Under the pieces are notes generated by a model. That model was not told where the DNA came from. It was given only the letters and a program-made list of their open reading frames with translations, and ran no database searches. From positions 310,001 through 374,000 of the forward strand of contig CAVOQE010000009.1 of assembly GCA_963698275.1 (NCBI GenBank): DNA of 64,000 nt, written 5' to 3'. Shown here piece by piece: positions 27,401 to 37,455 of this stretch. Each line of letters opens with the position of its first letter. The first letter of the stretch is position 1. This DNA comes from Anderseniella sp963698275. GTDB taxonomy: Bacteria > Pseudomonadota > Alphaproteobacteria > Rhizobiales > Aestuariivirgaceae. The translations under genes were made by a program, and so were the position numbers.

Positions 27401-29191
27401 CTATCGCATCTCGCTGACCAGATCCGGTTTTCCACCGGCAACTGATTGCGACGGGACATGCGCCGACAGACAGCCGTTTTCGAGTGTGTAGAGCTTGTCC
27501 GTCCACGACAGCGACGACAATCGGTGCGCGACAACAATAATTGTCGTATGCGGGCGAAGCCCCTGCAGTGTCGCAACAATAGCCGCTTCATCGGCGGGGT
27601 TAAGCGCACTTGTGGCTTCATCGAGAAACAGGACTGCGGGTTTCAGGTAAAGCGCCCTGGCCAGGGAAATACGCTGGCGCTGACCGCGGGACAGGCGGCT
27701 GCCACGATCACCGAGCACGGTATCCAGCCCATCGGGAAGGGTGCGGACAATTTCGGCGCCGCCCGCCTTCTCCAGCGCTGCCCAGACCCCCGTGTCTTCA
27801 GGCTCATCATCAAACGGCGCAACATTGTACCTGACACTGTCATTCACCAGTTGAGCGTCCTGTAACACATAGGCCACAGTCTGCCGCCACGCCTTGCGGC
27901 GCGTGTCGTCGAGCACCTCATCATCGACACAAATTCGCCCTCTGGTCGGCACCAGCAAGCCCGACATCAGATCAAGCAGCGTGGTCTTGCCTGCACCCGA
28001 CAGGCCGACAACACCAATGGCAGAGCCTGCCGGCAGTTGCATGCAGATGTCTTGCAGAACTTCTGTTTCGCTGTCGGGATAGGTATAGGCAACATTTTCC
28101 AGCGCAAGCGAGTTGCGAAACGCGATGGCGTCCATGGTACCGACCGGCAGGTTTTCACTGTGGGTCTCCGCTGCAGCACGCAGATCATGTATGCGCTTCC
28201 ATCCCGGCATCATTGCAAACAGATCACGCACCGCGCGCTGCAGTTCGCCGGCACGCGGAAACAGACGGGCAAAGATAATGATGAGCGCAACCGGCTCGAC
28301 ACTCAGTGTTTCCGTGTATGAACTGACCAGCCAGATCAACGCGGCCAGCATGAAAACGGCGGCCAGATCATGCACCAGGCCTGCCTGGGCACCGTTGCTG
28401 GCCCGCAGAACCATGGCCTCGACATATCGCTGCGACAAATCATCGAAGCGTTTGTCTGCCTGCTCTTCACCGGCTGCTGACTTGATCGACTTGAGATCAT
28501 CCAGTTGATGGCGAAACCGTTTGAAGAGGTTTTCCAGCAGCGAAACCGAACGCTGGCTGAGACGATAGGATTTGAAGTCAAATCCCAGTATCGGCAAGGC
28601 CACTGCGAATGCCAGTACCATTACGATGAGTGTCAGGCGCGCATCAATCAGCAGTGCGGTTGCCAGGCTGACCGACACTGCAAACATGCTGGACGCAAGC
28701 CGTGCCAGGGCACTGACACCAAAGGCTGCGTTTTCTGACTGTATCGACAGTGAGTGGTTCAGAACTCCGCTGTCCTGCATGGCAAGAAATGGCCAACTGG
28801 CGCTTGTAACCGCACGATGTGTTGATGCCCGCAACTCATGCAGAAAACTGTATTGCAGGCGGGCAGCAGCAATGTTGTAGGCAAAGCCGATCACGGCGCG
28901 GGCAACCATCAGCCCCACAAAAACCAGCAACACCGAGCGAAGCGACAGATCGAGCCCGAGCCGATCAAACCCGGACCCAAGAACATCTGTAAACCAGCTC
29001 GTCTCGCCTTCCGAGGCAACGCCGACCAGAGCCAGCAGCGGGATAAGCAGGATGAGGCCAAGTCCTTCAGCCAGGGTTCGCACAACCAGTAGCACGACAT
29101 TGAGGGCAAGCAGGCCGGGGCGGAATTTCCACAGGGACAAGATGAAGCTTATGAATGACATCCCAGGATAGGCCTGCTGTTCAAGATTCAT
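27401..29191 (-). CDS. ABC exporter, candidate lasso peptide (D) or EPS-linked transporter
   Basis: A 596-residue fused ABC exporter: six membrane helices in residues about 15-310 (EGLGLILLIPLLALVG in the first helical hairpin), then an ATPase with Walker A GLSGAGKT (about 395), a slightly unusual signature LSRGQ (about 497), Walker B AVLFLDEATSAL (about 516) and the H-loop AHRLS. There is no C39 peptidase domain. Lasso clusters encode a D transporter of this architecture for export and immunity, and no other exporter lies near the cyclase gene, so it is the best D candidate. It is last in a minus-strand run GT2, dehydrogenase, nucleotidyltransferase, cyclase, epimerase, decarboxylase, exporter. 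Transport of a glycolipid for the polysaccharide pathway is the alternative. The start at 29191 has no strong ribosome-binding site; Met11 is possible. Confidence 0.8.
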   Translation of the reverse strand: MNLEQQAYPGMSFISFILSLWKFRPGLLALNVVLLVVRTLAEGLGLILLIPLLALVGVASEGETSWFTDVLGSGFDRLGLDLSLRSVLLVFVGLMVARAVIGFAYNIAAARLQYSFLHELRASTHRAVTSASWPFLAMQDSGVLNHSLSIQSENAAFGVSALARLASSMFAVSVSLATALLIDARLTLIVMVLAFAVALPILGFDFKSYRLSQRSVSLLENLFKRFRHQLDDLKSIKSAAGEEQADKRFDDLSQRYVEAMVLRASNGAQAGLVHDLAAVFMLAALIWLVSSYTETLSVEPVALIIIFARLFPRAGELQRAVRDLFAMMPGWKRIHDLRAAAETHSENLPVGTMDAIAFRNSLALENVAYTYPDSETEVLQDICMQLPAGSAIGVVGLSGAGKTTLLDLMSGLLVPTRGRICVDDEVLDDTRRKAWRQTVAYVLQDAQLVNDSVRYNVAPFDDEPEDTGVWAALEKAGGAEIVRTLPDGLDTVLGDRGSRLSRGQRQRISLARALYLKPAVLFLDEATSALNPADEAAIVATLQGLRPHTTIIVVAHRLSSLSWTDKLYTLENGCLSAHVPSQSVAGGKPDLVSEMR

Positions 29192-29237
29192 ACGAAGTCG
29201 AAAATCAGCCGATCAATCGATTCGGTTGTGGCACAGC

Positions 29238-29373
29238 CTAGAGCAACATGGGTTCACTTGAACCCGTAAAGTTGCTCTAGCACTTTGAAAGCGATCAGTT
29301 TTATGTTTTTTGATTGTTTCAATCAAAAAACATACTGATCTAGAGCAACATGGGTTCACTTGAACCCATAAAG
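29238..29373. repeat. Composite palindromic intergenic element, copy A
   Basis: CTAGAGCAAC (29238) pairs with GTTGCTCTAG (to 29280) around an inner GGGTTCA/TGAACCC pair. A GATCAG...CTGATC palindrome follows (29293-29340) whose inner stem has 14-bp arms (ATGTTTTTTGATTG / its complement) and a TTT loop. A further TAGAGCAACATGGGTTCACT segment then begins at 29341. The same parts recur in reverse order at 30405-30506. Confidence 0.8.
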
Positions 29374-29412
29374 TCTTGCCGGCACACCGGAATTCACCGG
29401 CCACGTACTGTC

Positions 29413-30387
<975 letters not shown>

Positions 30388-30393
30388 TTCGGT

Positions 30394-30399
30394 TTCCTC
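30394..30399 (-). promoter_or_regulatory. Shine-Dalgarno fixing the TTG start of the decarboxylase
   Basis: GAGGAA on the minus strand lies six bases before TTG 30387. It decides against the longer reading into the repeat. Confidence 0.6.
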
Positions 30400-30404
30400 T
30401 TCTA

Positions 30405-30506
30405 GATCAGGATGATTTTTGGTTGTCACAACCAAAAATCATAAACCTGATCGATTTTAAAGTGTTAGAGCAACTTTATGGGTTCAATAGAACCCGTGTT
30501 GCTCTA
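30405..30506. repeat. Composite palindromic intergenic element, copy B
   Basis: GATCAGG (30405) pairs with CCTGATC (to 30452) around a stem with 15-bp arms ATGATTTTTGGTTGT (30412-30426) and its complement (30428-30442). TAGAGCAAC (30466-30474) then pairs with GTTGCTCTA (30498-30506) around GGGTTC/GAACCC. It fills nearly the whole gap between the epimerase stop and the decarboxylase start. Confidence 0.8.
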
Positions 30507-30510
30507 GCGT

Positions 30511-31524
30511 TCAGGTTTTCAAACCATAGTAGTCACGATACCAGCGGGCGAAGCAGGCAATGCCATGCTCCACGTTTACCTTCGGATTATAACCGGTCAA
30601 ATTCGACAATACCGAAATGTCCCCCCAGGTATCACGCACATCGCCGGCTGCCATGCCGGTAAAATTGATCTGCGCCTTGACGCCCAGTGAATTCTCCAGG
30701 CACTCGATATAGTGCATCAGTTCAACCCGCGTGCCGGAAGCAATATTGACCAGCCTGTGCGGCGCCACCGGGCTTGTGCCAAGCCGGGCCGGTTGGCCGT
30801 CAACCGTCGCTACCGGTTCGGGTGTTGTCGGCATCAGCCCCACTACCGCATCCACCACATCGCTGACATGGGTGAAGTCGCGGGTCATCCTGCCATGATT
30901 GTACACTTCAATGGGCTCACCTTTTAACATGGCATCGGCGAACTTGAAAAACGCCATGTCGGGCCGGCCCCACTCGCCATAAACCGTAAAGAACCGCATG
31001 CCTGTCATCGGCAAGTTGAACAGATCAGAATAAGAGTGGGCCATCATCTCATTGGATTTCTTGGTGGCCGCATAAAACGATACGGGATGTTCCACCGGGT
31101 GGCTTTCCGACCATGGCAGCGTGGTATTGGCGCCGTAGACGGAACTGGTTGAGGCGTACAGGAAATGCGCCGGCTTTGCAGCACGCGCCAGTTCCAGCAT
31201 GTTGCTGAACCCCACCAGGTTGCTGTCCACATAGGCTTGCGGGTTGTCGAGACTGTAGCGGACACCGGCCTGTGCCGCCAAATGCACAACGATTTCCGGA
31301 TCAGCCTGCTGCCAAACGTCGTCCAGCGCCGCCTTGTCGCACAGATCGGCTTCTGCAACCGGAATGCCGGCATGACGCAGCTTCTCCAGCCGTGCCTGCT
31401 TCAAGGCAATATCATAATAGGGCGACATGTTGTCGAAACCGGTCACCTCATGCCCGTCTGACTTCAGGCGGCTGGCCACATGAAATCCGATGAACCCTGC
31501 TGTACCGGTAACCAGAACACGCAA
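30511..31524 (-). CDS. UDP-glucuronate 4-epimerase-like enzyme
   Basis: A 337-residue extended SDR. VTGTAGFIGFHVA at residues 5-17, FDNMSPYYDIALKQARL, HLAAQAGVRYSLDNP-AYVDSN, ASTSSVYG, YAATKKSNE with the catalytic Tyr/Lys (about 149), and RFFTVYGEWGRPDMA-FKF are the signatures of the CapI/LpsL class that interconverts UDP-glucuronate and UDP-galacturonate. The start is TTG at 31524, with a perfect AGGAGG seven bases upstream. It lies between the lasso cyclase (164 bases upstream) and the decarboxylase, so it is likely one transcript with both. Its product would be a galacturonate donor for the polysaccharide. Confidence 0.88.
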   Translation of the reverse strand: MRVLVTGTAGFIGFHVASRLKSDGHEVTGFDNMSPYYDIALKQARLEKLRHAGIPVAEADLCDKAALDDVWQQADPEIVVHLAAQAGVRYSLDNPQAYVDSNLVGFSNMLELARAAKPAHFLYASTSSVYGANTTLPWSESHPVEHPVSFYAATKKSNEMMAHSYSDLFNLPMTGMRFFTVYGEWGRPDMAFFKFADAMLKGEPIEVYNHGRMTRDFTHVSDVVDAVVGLMPTTPEPVATVDGQPARLGTSPVAPHRLVNIASGTRVELMHYIECLENSLGVKAQINFTGMAAGDVRDTWGDISVLSNLTGYNPKVNVEHGIACFARWYRDYYGLKT

Positions 31525-31531
31525 TGGAAAA

Positions 31532-31537
31532 CCTCCT
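31532..31537 (-). promoter_or_regulatory. Shine-Dalgarno of the epimerase TTG start
   Basis: AGGAGG on the minus strand lies seven bases before TTG 31524, an ideal spacing that supports the non-ATG start. Confidence 0.65.
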
Positions 31538-31687
31538 CAGTATCGCCGCCGCCACTAACGCGACTGGGATTTAAAGCGCTCGCGAGTGCTTATAACGCCC
31601 GTATTGCAACCTGTCGTGCATTGATTTCGAACGGCACAGGGATTGGCGGATATCTTCAGGACTGTCAGATCAAAGATGGAACCCGAC

Positions 31688-33646
31688 CTAGCGATTGGAC
31701 CCTTTGGTGCGCCTCACCAGCCGCCCGGCTGCAATCGCCGACCCGATGCTGACAGGTATGAATGCGTAACCACGGTCTGTTGAACCAGACGGTGTTTCAT
31801 CGGGCCAGTCATCAAGGTATGTCCGGATCAGTTTGACATCAATGAACCTGGCCGTATCCGGATCGTCTGTGAGGGCTTCCAGCTCATCCCGAAGACGTGG
31901 CAGATCCCAGGTCAGGCGCGCATGCCAGTCGATCACCTGTTCACCGCCCTTTGGGTTGTCGAGCACCGACGCAGGCAGCTTGTCTTTCATCATCCGGCGG
32001 ATCAGCCAGCGGCTTTGCCCGAACCGCCGTGACTGGGCCTCCGGCAATCCAAGTGACCACTCAACAAGGCGGCGATCTGAAAATGGGTCTCTGGTCTCGA
32101 CATCATGCATGGCCCGCAGGGCCTGATGAATATCGGCACGCTCGTGCGAAAAACTGCCTGCAACGAGGTCTGCTCTCAAGCGCCTGGTGTTACGGACGGG
32201 CTTTGAGAAGAAATCCCAGCCATAATGCTCCATGCGGTCTTCAACATGCATTTCACGGGCAAAGTCGGGGTTGATCGCAGACCGGCTGCGCCAGAGCGGC
32301 AAGGCACTGCGACCACCTCTGAGCTGCGCATAGCGTTGATGCACCCAGCCCGGTGCCGTGCGGAACAACAGCATGTGGGTAAGCCTGCGGTAGATACCCT
32401 TTGCACCTCCCGGGCCGGTAAAAATATCCCGCGCCAGATTGGCGTAGTCCCCCTGTTGCCAGCGCTCGAGCAGAACCCCCTCGCCGCTCCAGCTCATCGA
32501 CATGTTGCCCATGCCACCTTCCAGCAGAACGGTCAGCCCCTGATCGCGCGCCGCCATGTTGATGTCGTGTATCCAGCACAGGTTGATCGCGTTGCGCGGG
32601 GCAACACCGGAATAATCCAGAAACTCATCGAGCTGGTGAAACAACCCGTGGCCTTCCGACCGGACAAAATGCGGCTTGATGCGTGGGTGCAGCTTGCAGA
32701 TGTCTTCAATGAACGGGGTTTCATCGCCGTACACCCCGTCCCTGCAGCGCCCGTCCCAATCCTTCGACGGCACCCATGTAAAGGCTGGCAAGGTCTGGTT
32801 GGCTGCAAGATGGTCGAGGGCGGTTACCGCAACTGACGATGAATCAAGTCCGCCGCTCAAGAATGTGCCGACCCGCGACTCGTCTGTCACCTGCGCCCTG
32901 ACCACTTCATTGAACAGTTCAAGACCGGCCTCGACATAATCCTCATCGCTGGCATGGCGAACCTCCGGCACCTCATCGAGGCTCCAGTATTTTGTGCTTT
33001 CTGTCTGTGTTTGACGGATACGAAGCATATGCCCGGGCAGCACGCGTTTGATATCTTTATAGAACGTGCGCTCGCCGTCATGGAACAACTGGACAAGCTG
33101 GTCAGCAATCTTCTGCTCATCAATCGCACGCTCGACATCAGGCAGGCCAAGCACGGCACGCGGCGCTGATGCAACGACAACCCTGTGTGCTGTTTCATGG
33201 TAACACAGTGCTCTCAGGCCAATATGATCGCGACAGGCCACAAGTGTTTCTTCATGCGCATCCCAGCATATGAAGGAAAATTCGCCCGACCATTTTCGGA
33301 CAGCGGCATCGCCACCCTTGAGCCAGGATTGAAATGCCAGATCGGCGTCACACATCCGACCTGACCGGAAGTCCGATCCGGCCATGCCTCGTGCAATTTC
33401 AGCCCGGTTGTCGAGCCGTCCGTCAAACACAAACAAATGACGGCCATTGTTTGCCTGTACCGGCTGACGTGTTTGATGCCCGGCGCCGGGTACACCACGC
33501 AATGCGAAGACGACACCACATCTGCCAGAGATACAAACAGTTTGCGAGGTCCGGCCATAAGGGCGTAATCCTTGCCCCAAGCGTTCAATCATCGCTCGTT
33601 CGGCTGGCCGTCCGTCCTTCCAGAAAATCGCACCAATCGCGCTCAA
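31688..33646 (-). CDS. Asparagine-synthase-like lasso cyclase candidate (C)
   Basis: A 652-residue protein with class-II glutaminase-like (1-210) and asparagine-synthase (230-600) domains. The PP-loop SGGLDSSSV near residue 261 should bind ATP. The first residues are M-S-A-I-G-A-I: in true glutamine-dependent AsnB, residue 2 is the nucleophilic Cys, here replaced by Ser, so glutaminase activity should be lost, as in lasso cyclases that adenylate Asp/Glu and close the macrolactam on the core N-terminal amine. The start is TTG at 33646, with GAGGA seven bases upstream; no alternative places a Cys second. It follows the nucleotidyltransferase gene. Asparagine-synthase-like proteins also occur in exopolysaccharide loci, so a non-lasso role is possible, but the precursor, B1 and B2 in the same window favour the cyclase reading. 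Confidence 0.8.
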   Translation of the reverse strand: MSAIGAIFWKDGRPAERAMIERLGQGLRPYGRTSQTVCISGRCGVVFALRGVPGAGHQTRQPVQANNGRHLFVFDGRLDNRAEIARGMAGSDFRSGRMCDADLAFQSWLKGGDAAVRKWSGEFSFICWDAHEETLVACRDHIGLRALCYHETAHRVVVASAPRAVLGLPDVERAIDEQKIADQLVQLFHDGERTFYKDIKRVLPGHMLRIRQTQTESTKYWSLDEVPEVRHASDEDYVEAGLELFNEVVRAQVTDESRVGTFLSGGLDSSSVAVTALDHLAANQTLPAFTWVPSKDWDGRCRDGVYGDETPFIEDICKLHPRIKPHFVRSEGHGLFHQLDEFLDYSGVAPRNAINLCWIHDINMAARDQGLTVLLEGGMGNMSMSWSGEGVLLERWQQGDYANLARDIFTGPGGAKGIYRRLTHMLLFRTAPGWVHQRYAQLRGGRSALPLWRSRSAINPDFAREMHVEDRMEHYGWDFFSKPVRNTRRLRADLVAGSFSHERADIHQALRAMHDVETRDPFSDRRLVEWSLGLPEAQSRRFGQSRWLIRRMMKDKLPASVLDNPKGGEQVIDWHARLTWDLPRLRDELEALTDDPDTARFIDVKLIRTYLDDWPDETPSGSTDRGYAFIPVSIGSAIAAGRLVRRTKGSNR

Positions 33647-33653
33647 ACAATCA

Positions 33654-33658
33654 TCCTC
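33654..33658 (-). promoter_or_regulatory. Shine-Dalgarno of the cyclase TTG start
   Basis: GAGGA on the minus strand lies seven bases before TTG 33646. It fixes the N-terminus as Met-Ser and so supports the absence of the catalytic Cys2. Confidence 0.6.
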
Positions 33659-33776
33659 GTGACAGCACTGTTCGCCGTTTTTGCAAGTGGGTGTCTAAAA
33701 ACACAATAGGTCTTCCAGTCGTTGATTCGGTTGTCGCCTGTCCGGTTATCACCGCCGGAATCCTTTACAGCATGCA

Positions 33777-33812
33777 AGACCAGATCAGGTTCGAGTGAAC
33801 CCGTGTTGGTCT
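33777..33812. repeat. Short palindromic element related to copies A and B
   Basis: AGACCA (33777) pairs with TGGTCT (to 33812) around GGTTC-gagt-GAACC. It shares the GATCAGG and GGTTC...GAACCCGTGTTG core with the longer elements and touches the nucleotidyltransferase stop codon. Confidence 0.6.
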
Positions 33813-34986
33813 ACGACCGGGTCAGATAGCGCCAGGCCGAAAACGGCAGGCCCAGCACAGCGTACAGCGGTTGCCATGCAAGCCCCAGACCCAGTGCGCG
33901 CACATCGCGCGGGTCCGCAAGAACCTGAAAAAGGTCATGCCATGCGGCCTTCCAGGAACCGCCCAGGGCGGCTCTGCGAACTATTCCGGAAATTTCCCCC
34001 GGCAGGTCCGCCAAATGACGGGTATCGTCGCTGAAATCCGCCGCCTCGATCCGGGCAATGGCCCGGGCGACCCCGCGGCTCCGGTAATTTTCCTGGTCTG
34101 GCAAATCGGAGCCAATCTCAATATCTGCGTAAAGGGCGCCGATAAGCTCCTTTGCACGATCAACTGCTGTAACCGCGCCCAATTCAGAAGGTAACAAGTC
34201 CGGATTTGGCGTCATCTGCTCTGCTCTGTTGAGAGCCTTTGCCGCATCATCGATCCACTTGAGGACGAAGTAGCTGTGATCCACGGCATGACAACACATA
34301 TAGGCAGCCATGTCTGCCGGGCCGAGTGTGCGGACACTGCCGACTTGCAGAACAACCTCCTCGGAAGCCGCCCACAACCGGTCAAACCGCACATCAAACC
34401 AATAAGGATTGTGGGTCAGACGATGGTGCAGTTCAACCGCCAGCCCCATATCCGGCGATGTCCACGTGAACGCATGTGCCAGGTACATCAGGGTCGGTTG
34501 CGCCCGCGAGGTCACTTCAAATCCCGGCCAGTCCTTCCGGTAGCCTGCCGCGGCAAGTGCCGCTTCGGCAGACGGCACGTCTTCGGCAGCAACCAGGATG
34601 TCGATATCGCTGGATACGCGCTGGTTATGCACATCGCCATGCAGCAGACGTCCCGCCGCAACCCCTTTGAATGCCAGTACGCGAATGCCTGCTGCCGCAA
34701 GCAACCCGGTTACCTGCGCTGTGCCCACCTCCTGGGCGAGATTGCGAGTAACAATGTCACGCCGGTAGGACTCCAGCATGAGGCTCGTTTCGGCCGGCAC
34801 CATGGCAAGATTTGCCCGGCTGATCCTCGTCGCTGCCAGCGCTCCGAGTTTGTGTGAGCGCGCCAGCGAACCAAACCGCTGCCAGTCAATCTGATCATGC
34901 AACCGGTCGTGAACCGCGATAAAGGCCGCGTCCGACCTGCAGGCCGCCATCAGCAGGGTAAGTTCAGGAGAAAGATGAACCGCCAT
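33811..34986 (-). CDS. Nucleotidyltransferase-family protein of lasso type
   Basis: A 391-residue protein of the NTase_5-like family. The active-site pattern is FKGVAAGRLLHGD...VSSDIDILV, with Asp residues at about 126 and 128 as metal ligands and a helical N-terminal region (LARSHKLGALAATRI). The C-terminal third is helical. Such genes accompany HPr-kinase-like, PqqD-like and cyclase genes in paeninodin-type lasso clusters, where their exact reaction is not settled; nucleotidyl transfer to a phosphorylated peptide is a proposal, not a fact. The ATG at 34986 starts a protein of usual length. It is followed by the cyclase after 164 bases. An 82-base gap separates it from the dehydrogenase gene upstream and contains a remnant of the palindromic element (GCTTTCAAAGTGATAT). 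Confidence 0.75.
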   Translation of the reverse strand: MAVHLSPELTLLMAACRSDAAFIAVHDRLHDQIDWQRFGSLARSHKLGALAATRISRANLAMVPAETSLMLESYRRDIVTRNLAQEVGTAQVTGLLAAAGIRVLAFKGVAAGRLLHGDVHNQRVSSDIDILVAAEDVPSAEAALAAAGYRKDWPGFEVTSRAQPTLMYLAHAFTWTSPDMGLAVELHHRLTHNPYWFDVRFDRLWAASEEVVLQVGSVRTLGPADMAAYMCCHAVDHSYFVLKWIDDAAKALNRAEQMTPNPDLLPSELGAVTAVDRAKELIGALYADIEIGSDLPDQENYRSRGVARAIARIEAADFSDDTRHLADLPGEISGIVRRAALGGSWKAAWHDLFQVLADPRDVRALGLGLAWQPLYAVLGLPFSAWRYLTRS

Positions 34987-35068
34987 AGGTTTGGGACGCT
35001 TTCAAAGTGATATCTTCAGATCTGCCGGTCAGCCCCGGAATGGTCTGAAGACCCAGGGACCTGCCTCG

Positions 35069-36418
35069 TTATGCTTTCACGATATGTTCGCCGTCCAAGC
35101 CGCGTCTGGCGAAGGCATTTCGTGTATCGACAATGAGTTTGGCACTGTTCGCGACGAGTCGATAGTCGATGGCATCATGGTCGGTCGACAGCAGCACCAC
35201 ATTGTATCCGGCTATGGTTTCAGCCGTGAGGTCTGCCGACTTGCGGCCCGCCAGATCCGCGTGTTCCCGGGTCACGGGTATTTCGCCGACATGCGGGTCA
35301 TGAAAATCGACCTTGCTGCCTCGTTTTTCAAGTAACTCGATGAGAGCGAATGACGGGCTTTCCCTGATGTCGGATACGTTCTTCTTGTAGGCCAGCCCAA
35401 GGACAAGAATACGCGCTGCACCTAGTGCGACAGACTGTTGTTGATCCAGTGCGTCCCGCAACCTGCCGACAACATATTTCGGCATGGCAATATTGATTTC
35501 ACCTGCAAGCTCGATGAAGCGGGTTGGCAATCCATATTCACGCGACTTCCATGTGAGATAAAACGGATCGATCGGAATACAATGGCCACCCAGGCCCGGA
35601 CCTGGATAAAACGGCATAAACCCGAATGGCTTGGTGGAGGCGGCATCAATGACTTCCCAGACATCTATGCCCATCGCGTCGTAGATTACCTTGAGTTCGT
35701 TGACCAGCGCTATGTTGACTGCCCTGAACACGTTCTCGGTTATCTTGACGGCTTCGGCGACGGACGGCGAAGACACCGGAACGACCGTATCGACCACCGC
35801 CCCGTAGAGTGCCTGCATTAGGTCCAAGGCCTGTTCACCATCGCCGGAAATCACCTTCGGAATACTGGTAGTATCGAAACGCTGATTGCCCGGATCTTCC
35901 CGCTCGGGCGAAAACCCAAGCCAGAAATCTGCGCCGGACCTCAGGCCTCCTGCTTCCAGAATTGGCTTCAGAACCTCCAGGGTCGTCCCTGGATAAGTTG
36001 TCGATTCAAGAACAATCAATTGCCCCGGCTTGAGCTCGGCGGCTATGTTTTCTGCCGTCCCGGACACGTATGAAAGATCAGGTTCGCGGTGTTTTGACAA
36101 CGGTGTCGGGACACAAATGACAACAGCGTCACAATTCTTCAAATGGGAAAAGTCCGCGGTTGCTGCAAAGCGTTTGGCAGCCACATGACCGGCAAGTTCC
36201 TCAGAAGCGACAGCATCGATGTATGATATCCCCTTGCCGAGAGTTGCGGTTTTGGCTTCATCGATATCGAAACCGACAACCTGGAAGCCGCCACGCGCAC
36301 AGGCAGCAGCCAAGGGCAAGCCGACATATCCAAGCCCGATGACACCGATGGTGGCGGTCCGGTCTGACAACCTGTTGAACAGGGTTGCAAACACCGGTTT
36401 TGGCACAGGCTGGCTCAA
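35069..36418 (-). CDS. Nucleotide-sugar dehydrogenase (UDP-HexNAc 6-dehydrogenase type)
   Basis: A 449-residue NAD-dependent dehydrogenase. The N-terminal Rossmann motif is GVIGLGYVGLPLA (about 22-34). The central part has EAVKITENVFRAVNIALVNELK, and the catalytic Cys lies in GPGLGGHCIPIDPFYL (about 277). The GGHCIPIDP form, rather than GGSCFPKD, marks the WbpA/TviB-like group acting on UDP-N-acetylhexosamines. It should oxidise C6 in two steps to a uronic acid donor. The start is TTG at 36418, with GGGAGA nine bases upstream. It lies between a GT2 gene and the nucleotidyltransferase on the same strand. Substrate specificity is inferred from motif type only. Confidence 0.85.
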   Translation of the reverse strand: MSQPVPKPVFATLFNRLSDRTATIGVIGLGYVGLPLAAACARGGFQVVGFDIDEAKTATLGKGISYIDAVASEELAGHVAAKRFAATADFSHLKNCDAVVICVPTPLSKHREPDLSYVSGTAENIAAELKPGQLIVLESTTYPGTTLEVLKPILEAGGLRSGADFWLGFSPEREDPGNQRFDTTSIPKVISGDGEQALDLMQALYGAVVDTVVPVSSPSVAEAVKITENVFRAVNIALVNELKVIYDAMGIDVWEVIDAASTKPFGFMPFYPGPGLGGHCIPIDPFYLTWKSREYGLPTRFIELAGEINIAMPKYVVGRLRDALDQQQSVALGAARILVLGLAYKKNVSDIRESPSFALIELLEKRGSKVDFHDPHVGEIPVTREHADLAGRKSADLTAETIAGYNVVLLSTDHDAIDYRLVANSAKLIVDTRNAFARRGLDGEHIVKA

Positions 36419-36511
36419 GCTTGAAAATCTCCCTGGGAACTTACTGGAGCATTACAGCGACCGGGTACCAATCGCAAGACACTGTGCAAGAAGCATGGGT
36501 CCGCGCCTGCA

Positions 36512-37258
36512 TCACTTCATCCTGAACTGGCCCAGCTTGCTGATATTTTTCCACACAAGCGCCCTTACGCCTCCAACCTCGTTGGAGCGCAGCGCCCGGT
36601 AGTCTTCACGGCTTTTCTGCAAGATCCTTTCGACGGACCGGTTGCTTTCGCCACCTACCCGCATTTTGACAAACACTTCCGGAACGTATTTTGCCCGAAC
36701 CCTGCCCTTGCCAAACCAGCGCAGTATGGCATCGTAATCGGCAGCAATCTGATAGCTGGTGTCGTACCCACCCCAGCGGTCAATCACGGACTTGCGAACG
36801 TAAAGCGACGGATGCGGCGGCATCCAACCGCGTTTCAGCTTGGAGGCCGAGAACTCGCCCGCCGTCCAGTGGCGGATCACCCTGCCGGGATCTTTGGCGG
36901 ATACGTACTGCAGATCGCCATAAACCGCCTCAACGTCACGATCCTCGAAAGCGCGTGCCACGAGTTCGAGAACTGACGGTGACGCGAAAACATCATCCGA
37001 ATGCATCAGCCCGATCACATCGCCGGTGGCCCGCTTCATCCCCTTGTTGAGCGCATCGTAAATGCCGTCATCGCCCTCACTTGTCAGCGACATTCTCGGA
37101 TCGGCTAGCTGGTTCAATATCTCAAGGGAACCATCCGTTGATCCGGCATCCATCACTACATGCTCGAAATTCTTGTGGGTTTGCGCCTGCAGCGACGCTA
37201 CCGCATCTGCGAGCGTATCGCGACGGTTATAGACGGCGGTAATGACGGATATTTTCAT
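36512..37258 (-). CDS. Glycosyltransferase family 2
   Basis: A 248-residue GT-A fold enzyme. MKISVITAVYNRRDTLADAV opens the nucleotide-binding domain, DAGSTDGS is at about 38-45, and the metal-binding MHSDDVF is near 84 (DxD equivalent). The end contains DYDAILRWFGKG. It resembles WcaA-type glycosyltransferases that extend polysaccharide repeat units at the inner membrane. Donor and acceptor cannot be told. It is the first gene of the minus-strand run that continues through the dehydrogenase and lasso genes to the ABC exporter, divergent from the CAP-domain protein with a 197-base gap. Confidence 0.85.
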   Translation of the reverse strand: MKISVITAVYNRRDTLADAVASLQAQTHKNFEHVVMDAGSTDGSLEILNQLADPRMSLTSEGDDGIYDALNKGMKRATGDVIGLMHSDDVFASPSVLELVARAFEDRDVEAVYGDLQYVSAKDPGRVIRHWTAGEFSASKLKRGWMPPHPSLYVRKSVIDRWGGYDTSYQIAADYDAILRWFGKGRVRAKYVPEVFVKMRVGGESNRSVERILQKSREDYRALRSNEVGGVRALVWKNISKLGQFRMK

Positions 37259-37455
37259 TGGTGTGGGGTAAACGATTTAGCCAGCAAGATGCAAGCCACC
37301 AGTTTCCGGCACGGTGTGGCGCTCAGTGCCGAATTCGTAAAATTTTACTTACCGGAACACACTGAATTGTTTCACCCCGGATTACACCATCTTAGGTCAG
37401 ATAGGTCATTTTGTCGGCCAACGATTGAATTCCGGACACTTCTGACGAGGCGACA

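Noticed and set aside
30388..30435. Longer N-terminus of the UDP-GlcA decarboxylase
   Set aside because: It would be translated from within the palindromic element and lacks a ribosome-binding site; GAGGAA before TTG 30387 is clear.
31688..34986. Exosortase/PEP-CTERM-type association of the asparagine-synthase-like gene
   Set aside because: No exosortase, PEP-CTERM protein or related marker gene is visible in the window, and B1, B2 and a precursor are.
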